From contig JADFWE010000197.1 of NCBI GenBank assembly GCA_015222915.1, positions 1 to 7,742 of the forward strand: a stretch of DNA of 7,742 bases, in the 5' to 3' direction. The translations under genes were made by a program, and so were the position numbers. Origin of the DNA: Pseudomonadota bacterium. GTDB lineage: Bacteria > Pseudomonadota > Gammaproteobacteria > SZUA-229. Positions 1 to 5,739 of this stretch are shown here, piece after piece (position 1 is the first letter of the stretch; each line of letters starts with the position of its first letter). Below the pieces are notes generated by a model that was given only the letters and a program-made list of their open reading frames with translations, searched no databases and was not told where the DNA came from.

Positions 1-3
1 AGA

Positions 4-86
4 CGCTAAGTCGCAAAGTCCGCCAAGAAGAGAAGATATAGATTTTTCTTAGGTAGGTTTTTCTTTGCGTTCTTTGCGGCTTAGCG
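4..86. repeat. Imperfect long inverted repeat downstream of soeC
   Basis: Bases 4-29 pair with 61-86 in one unbroken register: 22 Watson-Crick pairs, one G-T pair and three mismatches out of 26. Pairing continues weakly for a few more bases into a loop of about 25 bases. The arms are built from CGCTAAG and CGCAAAG units, read on the other strand as CTTTGCG and CTTAGCG. The hairpin begins about 20 bases past the soeC stop, so it could end or protect the soeABC transcript. The unit-like composition suggests a dispersed intergenic repeat of the REP or small palindromic-element kind, but copy number cannot be seen from one window. The element may extend past the left window edge. Confidence 0.7.
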
Positions 87-107
87 AGAGCAATCGTCTC
101 TGTGATT

Positions 108-1085
108 TTAAATCGTCTGGTAATAGAGGTTCTGCGGATGTTTTGCCTGTGCGAAGAAGAACCAGCGCTCGGCTAATAAGCCGATATATTGCACGATAAA
201 GGCCAATGCAAATAGCGTGAACAGTTTGGTCGAAAGCGCGCTCGACAATAGTACGATGGGAACGAAAAAGACCAGTATCAAAAATATCCATTTAATATTT
301 TTAAAAAATACAGGTTTTGCTCCGTGGAAATATTCACGGGTATTAAAAGACCCGCCCATCGAGCCCTGCGCTTTTTGCTGGATAGTGGTATGGCGGATAC
401 CGATCGCTGAACTCAGGTTGGATTTGTATTTGATATTGTTATTACGGATAAGTGATGCTGACCGGGTAAAGAAAGCGAACACGGTTAAGATGATGCTCCA
501 TCCTGCGTAAAAACCCACCAGGCTGGATTCGACATAAGCTGCAAATGCGGCGCTTAGAGCAAAACCGGATGCCATGCCGAGCAGCGTGTAGTTAACGACG
601 GTAAGCGGTGTCGCCCACTCCTGTAAGAATTTGATGCAGGCATAGATCATGCCGGTACAGATAAACAGGGTAAATGCCAGGGCGGTATTGATAGCGCCGA
701 CGAATAGAGACAGGTCTACAGTGATCGAGTCTGTCAGGTTAAACAGCACTGGATTCCAGCCGCTTAGGTGGATCATCGAGTAGATGAAGGTCATGCCCAT
801 GAATGCTGGCAGTACGATTACTTCTCTGGATAACCAGGAAGTTTTCCACTTTGCCGCAGAGCGCCAAGCCCGTTCCGGACGGCCGAGATGAAAGATAGAA
901 GCGACCAGGCCAGCGGCTAAAAACACCAGTGCCAGCAGACTGCCGTAACCGTAAAAGGTCGGTGAATCCTGTACCGGCAGTACTTTGATAACCGAATACA
1001 ACTGTCCGGTATAGATGGCTAAAAATAATCCCTGGCCGACACCGATAAGCGTGGTCAGAAAAATAACGGAAAAAGCAGGATGCAT
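108..1085 (-). CDS. soeC: SoeC-like membrane anchor of sulfite dehydrogenase (DmsC/NrfD-type)
   Basis: This is a 325-residue integral membrane subunit that would anchor SoeAB to the inner face of the cytoplasmic membrane and pass electrons to quinone. Eight hydrophobic segments are visible near residues 6-30, 46-67, 87-108, 121-145, 161-183, 190-208, 264-283 and 286-305. The HLGRPERAW stretch (66-74) and SREV (86-89) are typical of DmsC-family anchors, as is the C-terminal ERWFFFAQAKHPQN (306-319). A polar loop of about 50 residues (210-262) separates helices 6 and 7. The length suits SoeC. The ATG is preceded by a purine-rich GAGAG six bases upstream, and the gene starts 51 bases after the soeB stop. 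It is the last gene of the operon, followed by the inverted repeat at 4-86. Other DmsC-type anchors look similar, so the SoeC call rests largely on its SoeA and SoeB neighbours. Confidence 0.88.
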   Translation of the reverse strand: MHPAFSVIFLTTLIGVGQGLFLAIYTGQLYSVIKVLPVQDSPTFYGYGSLLALVFLAAGLVASIFHLGRPERAWRSAAKWKTSWLSREVIVLPAFMGMTFIYSMIHLSGWNPVLFNLTDSITVDLSLFVGAINTALAFTLFICTGMIYACIKFLQEWATPLTVVNYTLLGMASGFALSAAFAAYVESSLVGFYAGWSIILTVFAFFTRSASLIRNNNIKYKSNLSSAIGIRHTTIQQKAQGSMGGSFNTREYFHGAKPVFFKNIKWIFLILVFFVPIVLLSSALSTKLFTLFALAFIVQYIGLLAERWFFFAQAKHPQNLYYQTI

Positions 1086-1108
1086 AGTATTCTCTCTTTA
1101 TTCATGTA

Positions 1109-1128
1109 GCTGTGAATCGCTTCGCAGC
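1109..1128 (-). other. Small hairpin between soeB and soeC
   Basis: In the 51-base soeB-soeC gap the minus-strand RNA can fold as GCTG-C-GAA, loop GCGA, TTC-A-CAGC. That is seven pairs with one C-A mismatch, closed by a GNRA-type tetraloop. There is no T-run after it, so it is unlikely to be a terminator. It may be a processing or stability element between cistrons, or chance. Confidence 0.3.
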
Positions 1129-1136
1129 AACAATAA

Positions 1137-1868
1137 TTACCAACTCATGATATCGTCTAATGTCTGTTCGTCCTCATCCGGCATCGGTAACTGACGCTCT
1201 TTATTGAGCGGATTATCAACACGGGTGAGTTCGTCATGGTGGATGGTGATCTTGGCTTTACGACGAGGCAGATAATGGTTGGCGGGTTTGGTGCCCCACT
1301 CCGGCATCAACTGATAACCGCCGTTATCACGGATCTGTTCGGAGACGTTAGACTCCGGATCATTAACGTCTCCGAATAATCGGGCGCTGGTCGGACAGGC
1401 CAGGACACAGGCCGGTTTGCGTTCGGACTCGGGCAGGGTTTCGTCATAGATGCGATCAACACATAAGGTACATTTTTTCATCACCTTCTGGTTGGCATCC
1501 AGTTCGCGCGCACCGTACGGGCAGGCCCATGAACAATATTTGCAGCCGATACACTTATCGTAATCGACCAGAACGATGCCGTCTTCTTCGCGTTTGTAAC
1601 TGGCACCGGTCGGGCAGACGGGAACACAGGGCGGCTCTTCACAATGCAGGCAGCTCTTCGGGAAATGTACCGTCTGTGTGTTCGGGTATTCGCCGATCTC
1701 GAAGGTTTGCACCCGGTTAAAGAAAGTACCGGTCGGGTCTTCATCGTAAGGATTAAAGTCAGACATGAAGCCGGCATTACCGGAAGTATTCCATTCTTTA
1801 CAGCTGGTTACGCATGCATGACAGCCAACACAGACGTTTAAGTCGATAACTAAAGCAAGTTGAGTCAT
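1137..1868 (-). CDS. soeB: SoeB-like four-cluster iron-sulfur subunit of sulfite dehydrogenase
   Basis: This 243-residue electron-transfer subunit would carry electrons from the molybdenum subunit SoeA to the membrane subunit SoeC. Sixteen cysteines fall into the four groups expected for four [4Fe-4S] clusters in the DmsB/PsrB/SoeB family: 13-16-19-23, 73-76-81-85, 106-109-112-116 and 133-136-154-158. All ligands are present. There is no signal peptide, which fits a cytoplasmic location. The C-terminal tail (about 190-243) is polar and acidic with no cysteine. The start is supported by AGGA at 1876-1879, seven bases upstream of the ATG. The gene begins 56 bases after the soeA stop and ends 51 bases before soeC, consistent with one operon. 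Related subunits of DMSO, polysulfide or tetrathionate reductases share the cysteine pattern; the specific assignment comes from the whole gene set. Confidence 0.92.
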   Translation of the reverse strand: MTQLALVIDLNVCVGCHACVTSCKEWNTSGNAGFMSDFNPYDEDPTGTFFNRVQTFEIGEYPNTQTVHFPKSCLHCEEPPCVPVCPTGASYKREEDGIVLVDYDKCIGCKYCSWACPYGARELDANQKVMKKCTLCVDRIYDETLPESERKPACVLACPTSARLFGDVNDPESNVSEQIRDNGGYQLMPEWGTKPANHYLPRRKAKITIHHDELTRVDNPLNKERQLPMPDEDEQTLDDIMSW

Positions 1869-1924
1869 AGTTTTTTCCTGAATTTCTTTCGCTGATATCT
1901 ATTCAGCATTAATCTTTAGTTAGT

Positions 1925-4837
1925 TTATTTATTATAATTTTTGCCGGCAAAATATTTTAACCAGCGCAGGCCGCGAGCAGGTCTGGTGCCGGGTGTTACG
2001 GCACCGGCTTTAAATTGCGGTGATGTCTCTTCAGGTTCGTCGGCCGCGGCGGGATAAATTTTTACCCGGACGTCATACCAGCCCGCCTGCCCGGTTACCG
2101 GGTCAGAATTTGACAGGTGCTGCCCTGCTTCGCTCGGCGGCAGTTCTTCGCTGATCAGATGGTTTAACAAAAAGCCTTTTTTCGATTCATTGGCACGGTC
2201 TTTCAGGCCCCAGGCGCCACTGGCTTTGCCGATAGCGTTCCAGGTCCATACGGTTCCTGGTTCGACGGCTTCCGAGTGGCGACACATGCAGCGTACTTTT
2301 CCGTGCATGGACGCTACCCACATCCACTGCCCGTCCGCGATGCCTGCAGCTTCAGCGGTTTTCGTATTCACATACAGGTAGTTGTGGGTATGGATCTGCC
2401 GCAACCAGGCATTCTGAGAATCCCAGGAGTGGTACATCGCCATCGGCCGCTGCGTGATCGCGTTCAACGGGTACTGGCGCAGATCGGTCTGTTGTGCTTC
2501 CAGCGTGTCAGAATAAAATGGCAGCGGATCAAAATGTGTATTGATGCGATCGCGGAGATGATCTGGTGGCTGCTTGCCATCAGATTTTCCCTGTGCCGCA
2601 AGACGGAACTTCTGCAGTACTTCACTGTATATATGGATGTTGATGGGTTCTGCATAACGCGTCAGGCTGTGGCGTTTTGCCCATTCCAGGTAACCCTGGT
2701 TCCAGTTACGCATGTACTGATACGATTTTGGAAGCTCGTGCTGGTAGACACAGTTGTTCTTTTCGTACATCTCCCACTGGTTCGGATTCGGCTCACCTTT
2801 CATGAACTTCTCACCGCCCTTTCCGCGCCAGCCGGCGAGAAAACCGATGCCGGAGTCTGGAGCGGTCTGATAATTGATGATGAAGTCCGGGTAGTCGCGG
2901 TATTTGCGCTTGCCCTGCTCGTCGACAAAGGCCGGCAGTTTTAAACGGGAACCGATCTCGATCAGTACTTCCTGGAAAGGTTTGCACTCGCCTGTCGGTG
3001 GCAGCACCGGGATACGAACCGAGTCCACCGGGCCGTCAAACTCCGAGATCGGACGATCCAGCATCGACATCACATCGTGACGTTCGAGATAAGTGGTATC
3101 GGGCAGCACCAGGTCGGCGAAGGCGACCATCTCGGACTCGAAGGCATCGCAGACGATGAGGAAAGGAATCTTGTATTCGCCCTCTTCGTCTTTATCATTA
3201 AGCATGTCACGTACGCTTTCGGTGTTCATGGTGGAGTTCCATGCCATGTTCGACATGAAGATCATCATGGTGTCGATGGAGTATGGGTCGCCGCGCCATG
3301 CATTAGTGATGGCGTTCTGCATCATGCCGTGAACAGCCAGTGGATGTTCCCATGAAAAAGCTTTGTCGAGCCGGATCGGCTGGCCATCGTCATCGACGAA
3401 AAGATCATCCGGATCGGCCGGCCAGCCTAGCGGCATACCGTTGAGTGGCGTATTGGGCTGAATATCATCCCAGCTGGTGGCGGTTTTCGCACAGGGGGGA
3501 ATCGGCCGTGGAAACGGTGCTTTATGGCGGAAGCCGCCGGGGCGGTCGATGGTACCGAGGATACTCATCAATATCGACAGCGCGCGGATGCTCTGGAAGC
3601 CATTGGAGTGTGCGGCGAGGCCGCGCATGGCATGAAACGAAACCGGATTGCCGGTGATATGGTCGTGCTCATTGCCCCAGGTGTCGGTCCACGAGATCGG
3701 CAGTTCGATCTTCTCATCACGCGCAGTAATGCCCATCTCGTACGCCAGGCGTTTGATGGTTTCGGCCGGGATACCGGTAATGTCAGATGCCCATTCCGGC
3801 GTATAATCTTTAACCCGCTCTTCCAGTAACTGGAAGGCTGGTTTTACCGGGGTGCCGTCATCCAGCTCGAATTCACCCAGCAGATAAGGGTCTGAACCGT
3901 TGGTGTGCATGGAGATTGGTTTATTGAGCTCACGGTCCCACCACAGTTTGTTCTGTGCGTCGAAACACCCCTCTTCTTTTGGTACCTCAAAACGAACAAA
4001 CATGCCGTGTTCGGTGGACTTTTCATCCATGTTAACAAGTTCGGCGGAGTTCGTGTATTTTACGAGGAAATCGCGGTCATATAGCCCCTGTTTGATGATC
4101 TCGTTGATCATGGCCAGAAATAATGCACCGTCTGTACCGGGTTTGATTGGCACCCATTCATCAGCGATGCCGGCATAACCGCTACGTACCGGGTTGATGG
4201 CGATAAATTTGCCGCCATTACGTTTGAAGTTCGCCAGTGCGATCTTCATCGGGTTGGAATGGTGGTCTTCAGCCGTTCCGATCATAATGAACAGCTTGGA
4301 GCGGTCCAGGTCCGGGCCGCCGAACTCCCAGAAAGAGCCGCCGATGGTGTAGATCATGCCGGCCGCCATATTGACCGAGCAGAAACCGCCATGAGCCGCA
4401 TAATTAGGTGTGCCGAACTGTTTGGCGAACAGACCGGTCAACGCCTGCATCTGGTCACGGCCGGTAAACAATGCGAATTTTTTAGGATCGGTAGCGCGGA
4501 TATTGGCCAGCCGTTCTTCCATTACCGAGAAGGCCTTTTCCCAGCTGATTTCTTCAAAATCATTATCGCCGCGGTCGCTGCCGGGTTTACGCATCAATGG
4601 TTTGGTTAGCCGAGCAGGTGAATACTGTTTCATGATGCCGGAGGCACCCTTGGCACAGATTACACCTTTGTTCAGAGGATGTTCCGGATTGCCCTGGATA
4701 TAACGCACTTCTCCATCACGTAAAGTTACGCGGATGCCGCAACGGCAGGCACACATATAACAGGTGGTATTTTTGGTTTCTATACGGCTGTTTTCATCCG
4801 TCGCTTTCGAGGTCGGATTGTGTACCGGTTGAGACAT
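1925..4837 (-). CDS. soeA: SoeA-like molybdopterin catalytic subunit of cytoplasmic sulfite dehydrogenase
   Basis: This 970-residue member of the DMSO reductase (molybdopterin oxidoreductase) family would oxidise sulfite to sulfate and hand two electrons to SoeB. An N-terminal [4Fe-4S] site is formed by C26, C29, C33 and C61 (CxxCxxxC, then GVICAKG). The molybdenum ligand is probably C153, in HGGFCSVN after FGTPN, as in the PsrA/PhsA/SoeA branch. The C-terminal cofactor-binding domain covers about 788-930. There is no twin-arginine motif at the N terminus, unlike periplasmic DmsA, PhsA and PsrA, and this supports a cytoplasmic SoeA. The length agrees with SoeA, about 970 residues. The ATG has only a weak AGG about eight bases upstream. 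It is the first gene of the operon and is read away from the small gene at 5308. A different sulfur-compound oxidoreductase remains possible, but the cytoplasmic form with SoeB and SoeC makes sulfite the best guess. Confidence 0.9.
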   Translation of the reverse strand: MSQPVHNPTSKATDENSRIETKNTTCYMCACRCGIRVTLRDGEVRYIQGNPEHPLNKGVICAKGASGIMKQYSPARLTKPLMRKPGSDRGDNDFEEISWEKAFSVMEERLANIRATDPKKFALFTGRDQMQALTGLFAKQFGTPNYAAHGGFCSVNMAAGMIYTIGGSFWEFGGPDLDRSKLFIMIGTAEDHHSNPMKIALANFKRNGGKFIAINPVRSGYAGIADEWVPIKPGTDGALFLAMINEIIKQGLYDRDFLVKYTNSAELVNMDEKSTEHGMFVRFEVPKEEGCFDAQNKLWWDRELNKPISMHTNGSDPYLLGEFELDDGTPVKPAFQLLEERVKDYTPEWASDITGIPAETIKRLAYEMGITARDEKIELPISWTDTWGNEHDHITGNPVSFHAMRGLAAHSNGFQSIRALSILMSILGTIDRPGGFRHKAPFPRPIPPCAKTATSWDDIQPNTPLNGMPLGWPADPDDLFVDDDGQPIRLDKAFSWEHPLAVHGMMQNAITNAWRGDPYSIDTMMIFMSNMAWNSTMNTESVRDMLNDKDEEGEYKIPFLIVCDAFESEMVAFADLVLPDTTYLERHDVMSMLDRPISEFDGPVDSVRIPVLPPTGECKPFQEVLIEIGSRLKLPAFVDEQGKRKYRDYPDFIINYQTAPDSGIGFLAGWRGKGGEKFMKGEPNPNQWEMYEKNNCVYQHELPKSYQYMRNWNQGYLEWAKRHSLTRYAEPINIHIYSEVLQKFRLAAQGKSDGKQPPDHLRDRINTHFDPLPFYSDTLEAQQTDLRQYPLNAITQRPMAMYHSWDSQNAWLRQIHTHNYLYVNTKTAEAAGIADGQWMWVASMHGKVRCMCRHSEAVEPGTVWTWNAIGKASGAWGLKDRANESKKGFLLNHLISEELPPSEAGQHLSNSDPVTGQAGWYDVRVKIYPAAADEPEETSPQFKAGAVTPGTRPARGLRWLKYFAGKNYNK

Positions 4838-4987
4838 AGTATTGGCCTGATGGTTTGCAGTGGTTGGCGGTTGTTCAGATCAGCAAAAGTTGGTTAGACA
4901 AATTCGCCAGACGAACCACTGTACGGGAAAGCCCCAGCTATGGCTAATCAGCATTATTGAATCACTCATAAAATATACTAATATTCT

Positions 4988-5015
4988 AATATAAGCTTAG
5001 CTTATGGTGTGTTAA
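4988..5015 (-). promoter_or_regulatory. Candidate sigma-70 promoter for soeABC
   Basis: On the minus strand TTAACA (5010-5015, five of six to TTGACA) is followed after 16 bases by TATATT (4988-4993, five of six to TATAAT). Transcription would start near 4981, leaving a leader of about 143 bases before soeA. The surrounding AT-rich sequence offers other weak hexamers, so this is the best match rather than a proven site. Confidence 0.45.
4991..5005. promoter_or_regulatory. Perfect palindrome across the soeA promoter spacer and -10 (candidate operator)
   Basis: ATAAGCT-T-AGCTTAT is a perfect 7+1+7 inverted repeat. It overlaps the first half of the candidate -10 and most of the spacer of the putative soeA promoter. 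A dimeric regulator bound here would block RNA polymerase, or remodel the spacer as MerR-type activators do. No regulator gene lies in the window, so the binding protein is unknown. Confidence 0.4.
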
Positions 5016-5180
5016 TCGAGGCGTAAACAAAGCAATAGGTCGTCTAAATCTTTTGGGATATACCCGCAAGCATGAAAAAACAGGGCATCCGCTAAAAAGA
5101 ACGAATGCTGGATATTTCAATCAAGATAACGTAAGGGATTGTATTGATATAAGAATAAAAGTAAATATTTTTTAAGATTT

Positions 5181-5210
5181 TTGATAAAAACGATAATTCT
5201 CTGCTATATA
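5181..5210 (+). promoter_or_regulatory. Candidate extended -10 promoter for the small gene
   Basis: TTGATA (5181-5186, five of six to consensus) lies 18 bases before TATATA (5205-5210). The -10 is preceded by TGC, giving an extended -10 element. AT-rich sequence upstream could act as an UP element. Transcription would start near 5217, giving a leader of about 90 bases. Confidence 0.5.
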
Positions 5211-5220
5211 TATTTTAGTG

Positions 5221-5240
5221 GTCGATGTCATTTATTCGAC
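5221..5240 (+). promoter_or_regulatory. Inverted repeat at the predicted transcript start of the small gene
   Basis: GTCGA (5221-5225) and TCGAC (5236-5240) form a perfect 5-base inverted repeat with 10 bases between. Flanking GTG and CAC extend it if one base bulges. It begins a few bases after the predicted start of transcription, so it could be an operator or a 5' RNA hairpin. Function is inferred from position only. Confidence 0.3.
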
Positions 5241-5307
5241 ACACGTAAATGCGATCAAAATCAGGTCTTTTTAAAGTTAATTAATATTTTAAAAATGGTG
5301 ATATATC

Positions 5308-5520
5308 ATGCATTTACATAACAATACAAGCTGGTTATTCAGTATCGTTGCAACAGTCACACTATTTGCTGGCGGTAGCATGCTGTTAGATAATCGACAT
5401 GCGGCAGAATCAGAGATGATCCAGTTTACTGATTTAAGTGACGCTGATATCGAGCAGATTCTGGCAGTAAAAGCCGAGATGAATTCTGAAACAGAATCAT
5501 TCGACGTTTCTTCTATCTAG
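5308..5520 (+). CDS. Small hypothetical protein with N-terminal hydrophobic segment and acidic tail
   Basis: I do not recognise this 70-residue protein. Residues 9-27 are hydrophobic and could be a membrane anchor or a signal peptide. The region before them has histidines but no lysine or arginine, so it is a weak export signal; HAA followed by ESE (31-36) would be a possible cleavage site. Residues 28-70 contain eleven acidic and only two basic side chains, with a likely helix around 42-58. There is no cysteine, so no haem or iron-sulfur motif. That it is a real gene is supported by GGTGAT (5297-5302), which matches the ribosome-binding consensus five bases before the ATG, by a good upstream promoter, and by a hairpin with T-run just after the stop. 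It is divergent from soeABC and separated from mnmG by terminators, so it appears to be transcribed alone. A function in sulfite metabolism is not shown. Confidence 0.6.
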   Translation: MHLHNNTSWLFSIVATVTLFAGGSMLLDNRHAAESEMIQFTDLSDADIEQILAVKAEMNSETESFDVSSI

Positions 5521-5524
5521 TCTT

Positions 5525-5549
5525 GTCGCTCATGGATGACGCGACTTTT
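5525..5549 (+). terminator. Hairpin and T-run just after the small gene
   Basis: GTCGCTCAT (5525-5533) pairs with ATGA and GCGAC (5536-5545) with one bulged C at 5540, and TTTT follows directly. It starts four bases after the stop codon, as expected for an intrinsic terminator of the small gene, though the T-run is short. Confidence 0.5.
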
Positions 5550-5577
5550 AAATAATAATAAAAACAAGAATATTATT

Positions 5578-5607
5578 CTGACAGGTGGTCTTGCCTGTCA
5601 GTTATTT
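5578..5607 (+). terminator. Second hairpin between the small gene and mnmG
   Basis: CTGACAGG (5578-5585) and CCTGTCAG (5594-5601) form a perfect 8-base stem with an 8-base loop, followed by TTATTT. This is a good candidate intrinsic terminator backing up the first one. It would isolate mnmG from upstream transcription. Confidence 0.6.
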
Positions 5608-5608
5608 A

Positions 5609-5657
5609 TATCTGTTCCCCCTATCTGTTCCTGTCTGCTCCGGTCTGAAAATATCTG
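5609..5657 (+). repeat. Phased TCTG repeats upstream of mnmG
   Basis: TATCTGTTCC occurs twice (5609-5618 and 5622-5631), followed by TCTGCTCC (5634-5641). Overall TCTG starts at 5611, 5624, 5634, 5644 and 5654, so the last four are spaced exactly 10 bases apart. The array lies about 50-100 bases upstream of the candidate mnmG -10. It could be a same-face protein-binding array or a remnant of slippage duplication. Confidence 0.4.
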
Positions 5658-5683
5658 GCCTAAGATTCGCTAAGTCCTGTTTA

Positions 5684-5713
5684 TTCGTTTGTAGTATCCA
5701 GTTGTATTATAAT
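5684..5713 (+). promoter_or_regulatory. Candidate mnmG promoter
   Basis: A perfect TATAAT lies at 5708-5713. The best -35 at a normal distance is only TTCGTT (5684-5689, 18-base spacer), which is weak. Transcription would start around 5720, about 20 bases before the mnmG ATG. The terminators upstream mean mnmG needs a promoter here, which supports the call. Confidence 0.5.
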
Positions 5714-5739
5714 GGGCCGCCTTGTTTTTGAGGTTGTTC

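Larger units (their letters stand above)
4838..5307. other. AT-rich divergent intergenic region between soeA and the small gene
   Basis: No gene is supported in these 470 bases; the open frames seen are very short, such as a seven-codon one at 5071. The half next to soeA (4838-4970) has average composition and would be its roughly 140-base leader. From about 4971 to 5307 it becomes clearly AT-rich. It holds a candidate soeA promoter (4988-5015), a palindrome (4991-5005) and a candidate promoter for the small gene (5181-5210). Bases 5016-5180 show nothing I can name. No cluster of DnaA boxes was seen. Confidence 0.7.

Noticed and set aside
1..107. CRISPR array from repeated CGCAAAG units
   Set aside because: The units are only seven bases, directly adjacent and arranged as inverted arms, with no regular spacers.
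49..291. 80-codon minus-strand open frame overlapping the end of soeC
   Set aside because: It shares most of its length with soeC in another frame and its tail only reads through the inverted repeat.
2276..2944. 222-codon plus-strand open frame inside soeA
   Set aside because: It is antisense to a clearly conserved coding region, has no recognisable protein features and is explained by the composition of soeA.
5722..5739. In-frame TTG start extending MnmG by six residues
   Set aside because: The ATG at 5740 gives the conserved family N terminus and has GAGG at the right distance; the extension covers that ribosome-binding site.
4838..5739. Replication origin near mnmG (gidA)
   Set aside because: In some bacteria the origin is beside gidA, but I saw no cluster of DnaA boxes (TTATCCACA-like) in the AT-rich intergenic regions.
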